Assembly (NCBI GenBank): GCA_036985855.1
Contig: BTQL01000004.1
Coordinates: 19,571 to 83,570, forward strand
Direction of reading: 5' to 3'
DNA from: B3-G11 sp036985855
Lineage (GTDB): Bacteria; Actinomycetota; Acidimicrobiia; Spongiisociales; UBA5794
Length of the DNA stretch: 64,000 bases
Shown here: positions 8,801 through 17,742 of the stretch, piece by piece
Numbering within the stretch: the stretch's first letter is position 1
Layout of the letters: each line of letters begins with the position of its first letter
The notes under the pieces: generated by a model
Seen by the model: the letters and a program-made list of their open reading frames with translations, nothing else
What the model was told of the DNA's origin: nothing
Databases searched by the model: none
Position numbers and translations under genes: made by a program

Positions 8801-9469
8801 ATGAAGGTCGGCGATGTCATGAGTACCGAGGTCATCACGATCGATGCAGATGCTCCGCTAAAGGAGGCTGCGACCGCAATGGTGCATTCCGGTGTGAGCG
8901 GACTTCCCGTCGTCGATGACGACCGCAAGGTCGTCGGAATCATCACTGAGGCTGACTTCGTGACAGCTGAGGCCAATCGGTCCTGGGGCCGTCAGAGGCG
9001 TCGCTTGCTCGCTAATTTTCTTGGTGAGACCACTCCACCGAACGCCAAGACGGTGTCAGACGTGATGACCGCTGATCCGCATACGATCGATAGTGGGTCA
9101 TCTGTCACAGAAGCCGCGCGAGCGATGACGGATCTGCGGGTGAAGAGACTTCCCGTCATCTTTCCTGACGGAATTCTCTGCGGAATCATCTCCCGCGCCG
9201 ATGTCATGGCTATCTTTGCACGGCCTGACGAAGCGCTTGCGGACGAGATCGTCAGCAGTGTCGTGGTGGACGTGCTGCAACTGCTACCAGGGGAAGTGAC
9301 GGTAAAGGTCAAGGAGGGTGTCGCTGAGATCTCCGGCCACGTGTCGACGCGGATGGACGGCCGGATGCTCGAGGAACTGGCCTCCCGGGTCGAGGGCATT
9401 GTGGCCGTCGACTCGACGGTGACCTGGACCCACGGAGAACCAGAACCTGGATCTGTTCCCGGAATCTGA
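8801..9469 (+). CDS. CBS domain pair plus BON domain protein
   Basis: The 222-residue protein has two CBS repeats: MKVGDVMSTEVITIDADAPL through GIITEADFV, and VSDVMTADPHTIDSG through GIISRADVMAIF. A C-terminal BON domain follows (about residues 155-210: VTVKVKEGVAEISGHV, RVEGIVAVDSTV). CBS pairs usually bind adenosyl ligands such as AMP, ATP or SAM. BON domains bind membranes or phospholipids in other proteins. The combination is common in actinobacteria, but its function is not established. A strong ribosome binding site (GAGGAGG) lies 8 nt upstream of the ATG. No partner gene is adjacent. Confidence 0.88.
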   Translation: MKVGDVMSTEVITIDADAPLKEAATAMVHSGVSGLPVVDDDRKVVGIITEADFVTAEANRSWGRQRRRLLANFLGETTPPNAKTVSDVMTADPHTIDSGSSVTEAARAMTDLRVKRLPVIFPDGILCGIISRADVMAIFARPDEALADEIVSSVVVDVLQLLPGEVTVKVKEGVAEISGHVSTRMDGRMLEELASRVEGIVAVDSTVTWTHGEPEPGSVPGI

Positions 9470-9574
9470 CTTTTCCAGAGTACGGACCAACGAATCACGA
9501 CGAGAACCATCGCCAATTTGGTGCACGTCGCCTGTTCTCGCACAAAACGGGAATTCACACACCGCCGTAGTCGT

Positions 9575-9580
9575 TATAAG
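9575..9580 (+). promoter_or_regulatory. -10 box upstream of whiB-family gene
   Basis: TATAAG about 28 nt before the TTG start. It lies downstream of the earliest in-frame ATG-like start (9518), which argues for the shorter protein. Confidence 0.35.
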
Positions 9581-9607
9581 GTTCACGGAGAGAAAAGGGA
9601 TGGCACA

Positions 9608-9889
9608 TTGCTTACGTTGAGCGATCTGATGTGGGAACCAGACGCCGGCTGGAGAAAAGCTGCTGCATGCAGCGGTGTCGAGAGCGACACTTTCTTTCCA
9701 GCGTCTGACGAAGAATCCGCGGCCAAGGCCGCAAAGGCGATCTGCGCCGAATGTCCTGTGCGTGACGCATGTTTGCAGTATGCGTTGGCAACAAACCAAG
9801 CGGCCGGTGTCTGGGGCGGCCTCGATTCAGGAGAACGGCGGCGAATGCGTCGCAGGCTGCGTGACCGCGAACGCCGCAAGGCGTCCTGA
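9608..9889 (+). CDS. WhiB-family iron-sulfur transcription factor
   Basis: The protein holds the four-cysteine WhiB cluster: a first Cys in KAAACSG, then ICAECPVRDAC, giving C-x2-C-x5-C. The turn motif GVWGG and a basic C-terminus (RRRMRRRLRDRERRK) follow. These residues bind a 4Fe-4S cluster that senses redox or nitric oxide, and the protein acts with the primary sigma factor. The start is TTG at 9608 (93 residues), chosen because GAGAGAAAAGGGA lies 8 nt upstream. An ATG at 9629 is possible. A longer 123-residue version from 9518 would begin upstream of the promoter and has no homology there. It ends 6 bp from the convergent permease gene. The WhiB subclass is uncertain; the sequence near MWEPDAGWRKAAACSG resembles WhiB1/WhiB2-type proteins. 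Confidence 0.88.
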   Translation: MLTLSDLMWEPDAGWRKAAACSGVESDTFFPASDEESAAKAAKAICAECPVRDACLQYALATNQAAGVWGGLDSGERRRMRRRLRDRERRKAS

Positions 9890-9895
9890 CGGGTT

Positions 9896-10762
9896 TCAGG
9901 AAGAAACGCGGTCCTTTGTAGGTCTGGTCTGTTTGTTGTGCGCTCTCAGCTCCTGTGTCAGCGACTTTGTCGCCAACACGATGAAGAACAGGACGATGGG
10001 GATCAACGCCATCGTCGCTGAGCCAGACGTGCCCAGGTGGTAGCTGATGATGAGCCCACCCAGCACAGAGAGGATGCCGATCGCTCCCGCTGTCAGCATC
10101 ATGGTCGGTACCCTGCGCACGAGAAGTGCTGCGGTTGCCGGAGGGCCGACCATCAGCCCGAACACGAGCAGTGTGCCGACCGTCTGGAATGAGCCCACGA
10201 TCGAAAGCGTGATCAGCACGAGCAGGATGGCGTGGGTCACTCGCGGCTTGAGCCCGAACAATTCGGCTTTCAGGTCGTTGAACGCAAGCACAAGCAACCG
10301 TCGGTATAACAGCGTCGTTCCACCAATGGTTGCCACAGCAACGACAGCGAGAACAGCGATGTCGGAACTGGACACGCCCAGAGCGTTGCCGAAGAGGATC
10401 GCGTTGAGGGTTCCGCTCGCTCCCTCCGTCGTCGAGATCAGGATCACGCCGAGGGCGAGCATTCCTGCGAACAGCAAGCCGATGCCTGTGTCTTCTGAGA
10501 ACTCGGTCTGGCGGTGTACGAAGTTGATGCCCGCAACCATCACAAGAGCGGCGGCAATGGCGCCGATGAGCACATTGAAATCGAACAACACGGCAAGAGC
10601 GATTCCCGGAATCACACCATGAATCAATGCATCACCAAGGAACGTCATCCCACGGATCACCACCCAGGTACCGACCACAGCAAACACAATCGCCGCGAGC
10701 GATCCCGCGATCAGTGCCCTTTGCTGAAACGCGAGCGAAAAAGGTTCGAGCAACCAATCCAT
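9896..10762 (-). CDS. Metal (Zn/Mn-type) ABC transporter permease, ABC-3 family
   Basis: This 288-residue polytopic protein matches the ZnuB/MntB-type ABC-3 permease family. It has about eight membrane helices and the N-terminal family motif MTFLGDALIHGVIPGIALA. Later segments include GLLFAGMLALGVILIST and VGTLLVFGLMVGPPATAALL. Its partners would be an ATP-binding subunit and a periplasmic metal-binding lipoprotein. Neither is adjacent: the upstream minus-strand neighbour is cyclophilin and the downstream neighbour is the convergent WhiB gene. The permease is therefore an orphan here, and the partners may be elsewhere. The metal cannot be assigned. Confidence 0.85.
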   Translation of the reverse strand: MDWLLEPFSLAFQQRALIAGSLAAIVFAVVGTWVVIRGMTFLGDALIHGVIPGIALAVLFDFNVLIGAIAAALVMVAGINFVHRQTEFSEDTGIGLLFAGMLALGVILISTTEGASGTLNAILFGNALGVSSSDIAVLAVVAVATIGGTTLLYRRLLVLAFNDLKAELFGLKPRVTHAILLVLITLSIVGSFQTVGTLLVFGLMVGPPATAALLVRRVPTMMLTAGAIGILSVLGGLIISYHLGTSGSATMALIPIVLFFIVLATKSLTQELRAHNKQTRPTKDRVSS

Positions 10763-10881
10763 TGAGGGCCACGGTAGCGACTCATGTCGAGCCAGTCGTC
10801 GATCATCGTGAGCCCTGTGTTCTCAACTGCCGAAACGTACATCGACGGTCCACGCAGCGGCGCTCGTAGCCTGCAGCGGGA

Positions 10882-11391
10882 CTATTTCTCGGTGATCGTC
10901 ACCGAGTTGATCGTAACCGGATCGTGCGGGCGGTCCTGTGCTCCGGCCTGAGCCCCCGCGATTGCGTCCACGACATCGAGGCCTTCGGTCACCTCGCCGA
11001 AGATCGTGTACTGGTTCGGCAGTCCGTAGTCGGCGTGCATGATGAAGAACTGCGAACCGTTGGTGTTCGGACCTGAGTTCGCCATTGCGAGCGTTCCGCG
11101 GTCGTAGGACGTCTTGGAGTGAGCCTCGTCGCGGAATCTGTATCCGGGACCGCCCCGGCCCGTGCCGGTCGGGTCGCCGCCCTGAACCATGAAACCCGGG
11201 ATGACACGGTGGAAGATGACGTCGTCGTAGAAGCCGTCGTTTCCGAGAAACATGAAATTGTTGACGGTCTGAGGTGCATCAGCGGCGTATAACTCCACCG
11301 AGATGTCACCTGCACTCGTGTGAAGCACCGCTTCGTACGACTTGGAGAGATCGATCGTCATCTCCGGTGCTGCTTCGTATTGTTTGCTCAT
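10882..11391 (-). CDS. Peptidyl-prolyl cis-trans isomerase, cyclophilin type
   Basis: The 169-residue protein is a single-domain cytoplasmic cyclophilin. Motifs include DAPQTVNNFMFLGNDGFYD, FHRVIPGFMVQGGDPTGTGRGG, ANSGPNTNGSQFFI and YTIFGEV. The catalytic Arg (FHRV) and the Gln and Phe of the active site are present. The catalytic Trp position of human CypA is not conserved, as in many bacterial forms. It catalyses proline isomerisation during protein folding. The ATG at 11391 was chosen because AGGAG lies 8 nt upstream; the frame is open further but that extension has no homology. The gene follows the helicase with a hairpin between. Confidence 0.92.
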   Translation of the reverse strand: MSKQYEAAPEMTIDLSKSYEAVLHTSAGDISVELYAADAPQTVNNFMFLGNDGFYDDVIFHRVIPGFMVQGGDPTGTGRGGPGYRFRDEAHSKTSYDRGTLAMANSGPNTNGSQFFIMHADYGLPNQYTIFGEVTEGLDVVDAIAGAQAGAQDRPHDPVTINSVTITEK

Positions 11392-11423
11392 GCTTGCTCC
11401 TGTCCGAGTTCTCGGATTCCGCC

Positions 11424-11449
11424 AGGAGAGTATCGATCGACTCTCTCCT
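11424..11449 (-). terminator. Hairpin after DEAD-box helicase gene
   Basis: AGGAGAG and CTCTCCT form a perfect 7-bp stem around a 12-nt loop that contains CGATCG. It touches the helicase stop codon. No U tract follows, so it may be a weak or factor-assisted terminator. Confidence 0.4.
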
Positions 11450-12683
11450 AGAACCCGCGGCGCTTTCGTTTCTTGATCGACTTTGCCTTGAAGGGTGCTT
11501 CTTCGGGTGGCGGCTCCCAGGAGGCGAGATCGGCCAAACGTTCGTCGTTTGAGAACATCTTGACAATAGGAACGTTGAGGTCCGCTCTCCGTTGGATGCC
11601 GAGCACCTCGTTCACCTGGTCCCACTCGACGAGAGTCACGACGAGACCTTCTTCGCCTGCACGGGCAGTCCGCCCGCTGCGGTGGAGGTACGTCTTTGGG
11701 TCGTCTGGTGGGTCGAAGTGAACGACAACGTCGATCCCATCGATGTGAAGTCCGCGTGCAGCAACGTTCGTTGCAACGAGCACTTTCACTTTTCCGTCAG
11801 TGAACCGGCTCAAGGACTGTTCCCGCTTTCGCTGAGGAAGGTCGCCGTGGATCGGTGCAGCGGCGACGTCGAGCTCGCGAAGGTCTCTCGAGAGACGGTC
11901 AGCCCCGGCCTTGGTCCTGGTGAACGCCAGGACGCGATCATTGTGCTTTGAGAGCTCCTTCACGACCTTGGCTTTGTCCATGTAGTGGACCTTGAGGAAC
12001 CGATGTTCCATGCTCTCGACCGTCTCAGTGGGCGACTCGACCCTGTGGTCCACGGGATCACTCATGTACCGGTCGATGAGTTCCCGAACCTGGTGGTCGA
12101 GTGTTGCGGAAAAGAGGAAGGTCTGGCGATCATCGGGCAGATGGCTCATGATCGCTCGTACCTGAGGCATGAACCCCATGTCGGCCATCTGATCGGCTTC
12201 GTCGATCGTCACAATGCTGATGTCCTGTGGATCGAACGCCTTGCGTTCAATCAGGTCGATCAGTCGCCCAGGTGTCGCGATGGCAACGGACGCCCCGCGG
12301 TTCAGGGCCTCGGTTTGTGGTCCCATCGGCGCTCCGCCGTATACGGACACGGCAGTGAGCCCGCGCAGTTCGAGGAACGGTGTGAGTGCGCGGGTGACCT
12401 GGACTGCGAGCTCACGTGTCGGGACGAGGACGAGTCCTTGGGGTCGCTTTGGTCTCCCCTTGGTGACGTGCATGATCATCGGCAAGCCGAAGGCGAGGGT
12501 TTTGCCAGAACCGGTCTCCGCTTTGCCAGTGATGTCCTTGCCCGCTATCGCGTCTGACATCGTCATCTTCTGGATCGGAAACGGAGATGTGATGCCTTGT
12601 GTCTTGAGTTCAGAAACGAGGTCTTCGTCGACGCCAAGGTCGGTAAAGGTTGTCGCGTTTTCAGTGGATTGGTCTGTAGTCAT
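11448..12683 (-). CDS. DEAD-box ATP-dependent RNA helicase
   Basis: The 411-residue protein has all core DEAD-box motifs in order: Q motif (SPFPIQKMTM), motif I (AETGSGKT), PTRELAVQ, TPGR, DEAD (TIDEADQMADMGF), SAT (LFSATLD), TNVAARGLHIDGID and HRSGRTARAG. A short basic tail, KSIKKRKRRGF, ends the protein. It unwinds short RNA duplexes, probably in ribosome assembly or RNA turnover. There is no C-terminal DbpA- or CsdA-type RNA-binding domain, so it resembles the RhlE/DeaD minimal class. The start is ATG at 12683, and 96 bp separate it from the HAD gene upstream. Confidence 0.93.
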   Translation of the reverse strand: MTTDQSTENATTFTDLGVDEDLVSELKTQGITSPFPIQKMTMSDAIAGKDITGKAETGSGKTLAFGLPMIMHVTKGRPKRPQGLVLVPTRELAVQVTRALTPFLELRGLTAVSVYGGAPMGPQTEALNRGASVAIATPGRLIDLIERKAFDPQDISIVTIDEADQMADMGFMPQVRAIMSHLPDDRQTFLFSATLDHQVRELIDRYMSDPVDHRVESPTETVESMEHRFLKVHYMDKAKVVKELSKHNDRVLAFTRTKAGADRLSRDLRELDVAAAPIHGDLPQRKREQSLSRFTDGKVKVLVATNVAARGLHIDGIDVVVHFDPPDDPKTYLHRSGRTARAGEEGLVVTLVEWDQVNEVLGIQRRADLNVPIVKMFSNDERLADLASWEPPPEEAPFKAKSIKKRKRRGF

Positions 12684-12779
12684 TCCCTAGGGCGAGGTAG
12701 ACGAGGTGAGCCCCTGTAGTGAAGGTAGCTGCCCTGGATCGATAGTCCGTGCGTTTGTCGCACGCGATGGACCATACGG

Positions 12780-13562
12780 TCAGCGCCTTCGGGCTGCCCG
12801 CTTGCTCTGGCCCCGCCCGATGGCATAGCTGACAGCAGCGAGAACAATGGCTCCGGAAGCTGCGGTCGTTCTCTTCATCACTTTCTTGCGCGTTCGAGAG
12901 AACTCGACGATCGGCCACCCGCGACGGAATGCGATCGTTTCGAGCGCGCGATCCGGATTGACGGCAACGGGGTGACCCACGACTTCAAGCATCGGCAGGT
13001 CACCCGAGGAATCCGTATAGGCATATGAGCGAGACAGGTCGTAGCCCCGACGGTCGGCGACGTTTCTGATCGCTTCCGCTTTGCCCTCGCCGTAGCAGAA
13101 CGGGGCGGCGAGTCTCCCTGTGTACACATCGTCTACGATCTCAGAAACAGTGCCGATTTCGCCGGTCATCTCCATGGCATTGGCGAACTTCTCAACGATC
13201 TCAACCGGCGACGCAGACACGATGTACGTGTCCCTACCCGCATCGGTGTGCAGGTCGACAAGGCCTCGTGCCTCTCTCTTGACGTCGCTGAGTAGCTTCG
13301 GTATGACCTCGTCGGCGAGGTCGGTGAACATCGATACCGGTACATCCTTGATGGCCTCGAGGATCCTGCTCTTGACCGCCTCGGTCTTGTCGTCAGATGC
13401 ACCCGACAGCTTGAACGTCACAGCTGATGCTGCATCCTTGAGCAGCTGGGCTGTTGGCACCATGCCATTGCGGTATGCAACCCAGCCAAACGTGAAAACA
13501 GAGGAACCCCCGATGATCGTCCGGTCGAGGTCAAAAAAGGCTGCGGCGCCCTTTTCGGTCAT
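12780..13562 (-). CDS. HAD-superfamily IB hydrolase (SerB-like)
   Basis: The 260-residue protein has HAD motif I FFDLDRTIIGGSS (the nucleophile Asp and the general acid Asp), motif II IVSASPVE, and motif III-IV YAYTDSSGDLPML. The small helical cap inserted after motif I marks the IB subfamily (phosphoserine phosphatase-like). These proteins remove phosphate from small molecules; many actinobacterial members are annotated as HAD-IB phosphatases of unknown substrate. A C-terminal hydrophobic stretch (GAIVLAAVSYAIG) with basic flanks could anchor it at the membrane. The ATG overlaps the stop of the acyl-CoA dehydrogenase gene (ATGA), so they are co-transcribed. Confidence 0.88.
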   Translation of the reverse strand: MTEKGAAAFFDLDRTIIGGSSVFTFGWVAYRNGMVPTAQLLKDAASAVTFKLSGASDDKTEAVKSRILEAIKDVPVSMFTDLADEVIPKLLSDVKREARGLVDLHTDAGRDTYIVSASPVEIVEKFANAMEMTGEIGTVSEIVDDVYTGRLAAPFCYGEGKAEAIRNVADRRGYDLSRSYAYTDSSGDLPMLEVVGHPVAVNPDRALETIAFRRGWPIVEFSRTRKKVMKRTTAASGAIVLAAVSYAIGRGQSKRAARRR

Positions 13563-15331
13563 GCCGAAGTGCCGATGTATTCACCGTCGACAGCGAACAA
13601 CAGACCGGGACCGTCTGTGGCGGCTGCAAGCAGGCCGTGCACCTTCGGGAGCAGGTTGACTGCATAGAATCTCGCTGTTGCGACCTTGGCAGCCATCCAT
13701 GGATCCGAGTCGGCATCGGGCAGCGCAGCCAAGGCCTGACGGGCGAGGTAATAACCACCTGCGAGTGTTCCCAGCATCTCCTGATACGGTGTCGCGCCGG
13801 CCATCCTCGCTTGGACGTCGGCGGACAAGTTGAGCCACTCGGTTGCCGTCCGCACAGACCGGACGGCATCTGCGAGCTGGGATCGCAGGTCCGAAAGTTC
13901 CTGTCCGGCAACACCTAGTGGCCCATCGAGAGCATCGATCTCATCCAGATACCCCGCTATGACAGACCCGCCACCCATCGGAAGCTTTCGCATGACGAGA
14001 TCGAGCGCCTGGATACCGTTCGTTCCCTCGTATATCGGAGTGATCCGCACATCGCGGTAGAACTGCGCAGCTCCGGATTCCTCGATGAAACCCATGCCGC
14101 CAAACACTTGTACGCCGATGGAAGCGATCTCGACGCCGCGGTCCGTACACCAGGACTTTGCAATCGGCGTGAGCAGCGCGAGACGATCTCCACCTGCGGT
14201 GCGCGCAGTCTCGTCCTGTGCGTTATGGAACCGGTCCTCAGCCGCGGCTGCGTCGTACACGAGACAGCGCATAGCTTCCGTGTATGCCTTCATTGTCATG
14301 AGCATCCGCCGAACATCGGCATGATCGATAATGGGTGAGGACTCCTGAGATCCGAGCGCTCTTCCCTGAATCCGTTCCTTTGCGTACGCGGCGGCGTGTT
14401 CATACGCGCGCTCGGCAACAGACAGACCCTCAAGTCCGACCTCGAGGCGGGCCTGATTCATCATCGTGAACATGTAGTGCATACCTTGGTTCTCTTCGCC
14501 GACGAGATAGCCGGTTGCTCCGTCGAAGGACATCACACACGTCGGGCTTGCATGGATACCCAGTTTGCGCTCGATCGACACGATCTCAACGGCATTGCGG
14601 CTTCCCGGGGTTCCGTCGTCGTCGAGGATGAACTTGGGGACGACGAACAGTGAGATGCCCTTCGTGCCTGCAGGCGCGTCCGGCGTGCGGGCGAGGACGA
14701 GGTGGATGATGTTGTCCGTGAGATCGTGATCACCCCATGTGATGAAGATCTTCGTGCCACTGATCGCATAGCTGCCGTTGTCGTTCTGCACGGCCTTGGT
14801 CCGGACCGCACCAACATCCGACCCGGCTGCTGACTCGGTGAGCACCATCGTTCCCGTCCAGTCGCACGAGATCAGCTTTGCGAGGTACTGATCGCGCAGT
14901 TCGTCACTTCCGTGGCGCGTCAGCAAGGTGATCCCACTGCCGGTGAGCATCGGATTGAGCGAGAAGGCGAGATTCGCCGACGTCATCATCTCAGAGACGG
15001 CTAGACCGACGGCCTTGGGAAATCCGTGGCCTCCGTACTCCTGGGATCCTGTAACGGCCGTCCAACCAGCGTCGACGAGCTTGCGCCACACCGGCTTGAA
15101 CTCCTCGGGGGTGACCACATTGCCATCCTCGAGGATGGCGCCCGTCTGATCACCGATCTCATTCGTCGGAGCGAATACCTCGGAGAAGAAACGAGCAGAC
15201 TCTTCCAACACACCTTCGATCGTGTCAGGCTCGACATGTTCGAAACCTGGCAACGCAATGATCGATCGGATGTCCGAAATGGTGTCGAGCGTGAAGGTGA
15301 TGTCTCTTATGGGGGGTGTGTAGGTGGCCAT
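13559..15331 (-). CDS. Acyl-CoA dehydrogenase, long form
   Basis: This 590-residue flavoprotein is longer than the usual 380-400 residue family members. It has an N-terminal extension and a C-terminal domain, as in the DmdC-like subgroup. Core motifs are ESAAGSDVGAVRTKA, FITWGDHDLTDNIIHLVLA and GFIEESGAAQFYRDVRITPIYEGTNGIQ (split here by family logic at YEGTNGIQ, whose Glu is the expected catalytic base). It oxidises an acyl-CoA to the 2-enoyl-CoA with FAD. DmdC (3-methylmercaptopropionyl-CoA dehydrogenase) is one relative, but the substrate cannot be assigned. The ATG at 15331 is 6 nt after a TACGCT box, consistent with a leaderless transcript. Confidence 0.88.
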   Translation of the reverse strand: MATYTPPIRDITFTLDTISDIRSIIALPGFEHVEPDTIEGVLEESARFFSEVFAPTNEIGDQTGAILEDGNVVTPEEFKPVWRKLVDAGWTAVTGSQEYGGHGFPKAVGLAVSEMMTSANLAFSLNPMLTGSGITLLTRHGSDELRDQYLAKLISCDWTGTMVLTESAAGSDVGAVRTKAVQNDNGSYAISGTKIFITWGDHDLTDNIIHLVLARTPDAPAGTKGISLFVVPKFILDDDGTPGSRNAVEIVSIERKLGIHASPTCVMSFDGATGYLVGEENQGMHYMFTMMNQARLEVGLEGLSVAERAYEHAAAYAKERIQGRALGSQESSPIIDHADVRRMLMTMKAYTEAMRCLVYDAAAAEDRFHNAQDETARTAGGDRLALLTPIAKSWCTDRGVEIASIGVQVFGGMGFIEESGAAQFYRDVRITPIYEGTNGIQALDLVMRKLPMGGGSVIAGYLDEIDALDGPLGVAGQELSDLRSQLADAVRSVRTATEWLNLSADVQARMAGATPYQEMLGTLAGGYYLARQALAALPDADSDPWMAAKVATARFYAVNLLPKVHGLLAAATDGPGLLFAVDGEYIGTSA

Positions 15332-15337
15332 AACGAA

Positions 15338-15343
15338 AGCGTA
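15338..15343 (-). promoter_or_regulatory. -10 box of leaderless acyl-CoA dehydrogenase promoter
   Basis: TACGCT on the minus strand, 6 nt before the ATG at 15331, with no ribosome binding site. Confidence 0.5.
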
Positions 15344-15461
15344 GACCGTAGTCGGTGGATGGTAGCCAGTGGGACCTGCACTCCCGATCTTGCCGCGCAG
15401 GCCTACGGTTGTCTTCCCCCGGAGTACCCTCTCGTGAACCATCCGACTCTGGAGTGATCCA

Positions 15462-15959
15462 ATGCGTGTACGCCACATCACGGTTCTCATGGTCGCTATC
15501 GGGCTGCTTGCGGCCGCGTGTGGAGGCGGTGCCGCGGAGGAATTCGTCGTCCAGGATGGCGATCTGGTCGAGGTCCACTACATCGGAACCCTCGACGATG
15601 GTTCACAGTTCGACTCGTCGCGAGACCGTGGAGTGCCCCTTACCTTCACCGTTGGTGCGGAAGCTGTCATCTCAGGATTCGATGAGGCGGTACGTGGAGG
15701 AAAGGTCGGCGACGTACGAACCGTTCGAATCGAACCCGGGGAGGCGTACGGTGAGTGGAGCGAGGACAACGTCATCGAGGTTCCGTTCAACCCTGAGCAG
15801 GGTGATGTGAAGGTCGGCGACCAGGTCTTTCTCACGAACTCTCAGCGCGCGATCGTGCTCGAGGTGACCGAGCAGACGGTCACGCTCGACGCCAATCACC
15901 AGCTCGCGGGTAAGGCGCTCACTTTCGAGATCGAGATCCTCGCGATCACCCGTGGTTAG
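15462..15959 (+). CDS. FKBP-type peptidyl-prolyl isomerase lipoprotein, SlyD-like
   Basis: The 165-residue protein begins with a lipoprotein signal (MVAIGLLAAACGGG; lipobox LAAAC), so it is probably anchored outside the cytoplasmic membrane. The FKBP fold follows: DLVEVHYIGTLDDGSQFDSS and FTVGAEAVISGFDEAVRGG. An inserted flap like that of SlyD holds VGDQVFLTNSQRAIVLEV, and DANHQLAGKALTFEIEIL closes the fold. There is no His-rich metal tail. It likely helps fold exported proteins. GGAG lies just upstream of the ATG. The last 14 bases overlap the convergent ABC gene. Confidence 0.88.
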   Translation: MRVRHITVLMVAIGLLAAACGGGAAEEFVVQDGDLVEVHYIGTLDDGSQFDSSRDRGVPLTFTVGAEAVISGFDEAVRGGKVGDVRTVRIEPGEAYGEWSEDNVIEVPFNPEQGDVKVGDQVFLTNSQRAIVLEVTEQTVTLDANHQLAGKALTFEIEILAITRG

Positions 15960-17742
15960 ACCCGCCGAGGGCACCCTCCCAGATCGCACGGAACGTCGCT
16001 GAAGTCTGGCTGAGATCCTTGGCCTTTCCGACGGCGACAATGCGTCCTCTGTCCATCACTATGACGCGGTTTGCTTGGGCCAGGGCAGCGTGACGATGTG
16101 ATACAACGAGCGCTGCAACGTCGACCCTGGCCTCAAAGAGGCGTCGCCACAGTGTCCGCTCTGTCTCGACATCGAGCGCAGATGACACATCGTCGAGTAC
16201 AAGGAGTTGTGGACCGCGGGTGAGCATTCGGACCGCAGCAGACCGTTGGACCTGTCCGCCGGACAGTCGAACTCCCCGCGGGCCGATAAACGTTTCGAGA
16301 CCCTCGGGCATCTGCTCGATATCGCGTCGCATCGTGGCGATCCGAATCGACTCATCGAGCTGGCCGTCGGCGAGGTCTGCACCGAGCACGAGGTTGTCCA
16401 CCAGCGACATCGAGAAAAGCCTCGGCACCTGTGGCGTGTACGCCACGCGCGGAGGGACGAGCCATGTCGAGGGATCGGCAACCGTCTCACCGTTCCAGTA
16501 GATCGTGCCTGCGTCCGCAGGAAGAAGACCCAGAACAGTTCGCATCAGTGTCGTCTTGCCCGATCCGATGCGACCGGTCACGACAACGAACTCTCCTGCA
16601 GCGATGTCAAAATCGATGTCTTCTATGCCATTCGTCGAATCCTGGTAGTGGAACGAAAGAGAACGTACAGAGAGAGACTCGAAGGAATCCACCTCAATCG
16701 GTCGGGGAATCGGTGTTGGCGCGTTCTGGTCGAGGCCCAGGTTGGTCCGACGGATCAGTCTGTCCCACGGGTCACCCGACAGTGCCGCCGTGAGTCGTTC
16801 CATACTGACGCTGCCCTGTTTCGCTCTAGCAATGAACACCCCGTAGAAATAGGCCGAATCGGTCACCACACCGAGTAAGTAGACGAACAGAGCGAACTCA
16901 CCAAGTGACATGCCTGCGGACCCGGTTGCGTTGAGTCTTCCTGCTGCGAGCAGAAGAATGAGGCCTGTGCCGAGGTTTACCGTGTTGCGGAACACAGCCT
17001 CGAGAACCGATGTGAGCGTCCGGTCACGCACCATCATCGTCTTGCGCAGGTCGTTGAGTTCCACGAAGTGGCCGAGCATGTGGGATTCGGCGCCGGCGAC
17101 CTTTACAGACTGTGTCGCCGCAAAGGTCTCTCCGAGGAAGCCCGTGATCGCCTCGGTCGTTTCGCGAGCGCGTCTCCGGTACCGACGAACGAGACCTCCG
17201 GTGCGGTTCGACACGACACCGACAACGATCACGGGTACCGCGATCACGAGTGTTGTCGTAGGGTCGATCGTCCACATGATCGCGAACGAAATGGATCCGG
17301 CGGCAAGCGAACCGGCGAAATCGACGAACAGATCGAACGGCTCGATCACGTGTTCGATGTCGTCCCTGAACCTGCTGACGACCTCACCGGGTGTTTCGGA
17401 GAGACCGATGGCGCCGGGCAATTCGTAGATACGGACCAGCAGGTTTCGTCGCATCGCAGCGGCCGCTCTGAACAGCAGTGATGCGTGATTCCGCATAGCC
17501 AGGACGATGAAGATCGAGCGCATCGCTGCGTATCCGAACACTGCGGCCACGAGCAGCGTGACCGTTGTGACGGGGATGCCCTCGACGAGTGCGTCGAAAT
17601 AGCGAGCTGTAACGAGCCCGATGAGTATGGGCATCGTCCAGATGCCCATCCACAGGAACAATGCGAAACCGTATCGGATCGGTTGTCTCCGCATCATCCC
17701 GAGCAGGACACGTCCGAAAGCAGGTGTCGGTTGGGTCGTCAT
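15946..17742 (-). CDS. ABC exporter half-transporter with degenerate catalytic site
   Basis: This 598-residue half-transporter has an N-terminal six-helix membrane domain and a C-terminal ATPase. The ATPase has Walker A GRIGSGKTT, signature LSGGQVQRSA, Walker B LLVLDDVSSALD, and H-loop VVSHRH. The residue after the Walker B Asp is Asp rather than the usual catalytic Glu. In heterodimeric exporters such as TM287/TM288 or BmrC/BmrD this marks the half with the non-hydrolysing site. It overlaps the upstream half-transporter by 4 bp (ATGA), so both are made together and probably pair. Multidrug or lipid-like substrates are typical but not proven. Confidence 0.9.
   Translation of the reverse strand: MTTQPTPAFGRVLLGMMRRQPIRYGFALFLWMGIWTMPILIGLVTARYFDALVEGIPVTTVTLLVAAVFGYAAMRSIFIVLAMRNHASLLFRAAAAMRRNLLVRIYELPGAIGLSETPGEVVSRFRDDIEHVIEPFDLFVDFAGSLAAGSISFAIMWTIDPTTTLVIAVPVIVVGVVSNRTGGLVRRYRRRARETTEAITGFLGETFAATQSVKVAGAESHMLGHFVELNDLRKTMMVRDRTLTSVLEAVFRNTVNLGTGLILLLAAGRLNATGSAGMSLGEFALFVYLLGVVTDSAYFYGVFIARAKQGSVSMERLTAALSGDPWDRLIRRTNLGLDQNAPTPIPRPIEVDSFESLSVRSLSFHYQDSTNGIEDIDFDIAAGEFVVVTGRIGSGKTTLMRTVLGLLPADAGTIYWNGETVADPSTWLVPPRVAYTPQVPRLFSMSLVDNLVLGADLADGQLDESIRIATMRRDIEQMPEGLETFIGPRGVRLSGGQVQRSAAVRMLTRGPQLLVLDDVSSALDVETERTLWRRLFEARVDVAALVVSHRHAALAQANRVIVMDRGRIVAVGKAKDLSQTSATFRAIWEGALGGSNHG

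Noticed and set aside
9518..9607. Longer WhiB protein starting at 9518
   Set aside because: The extra residues are unconserved and the -10 box and ribosome binding site lie downstream of that start.
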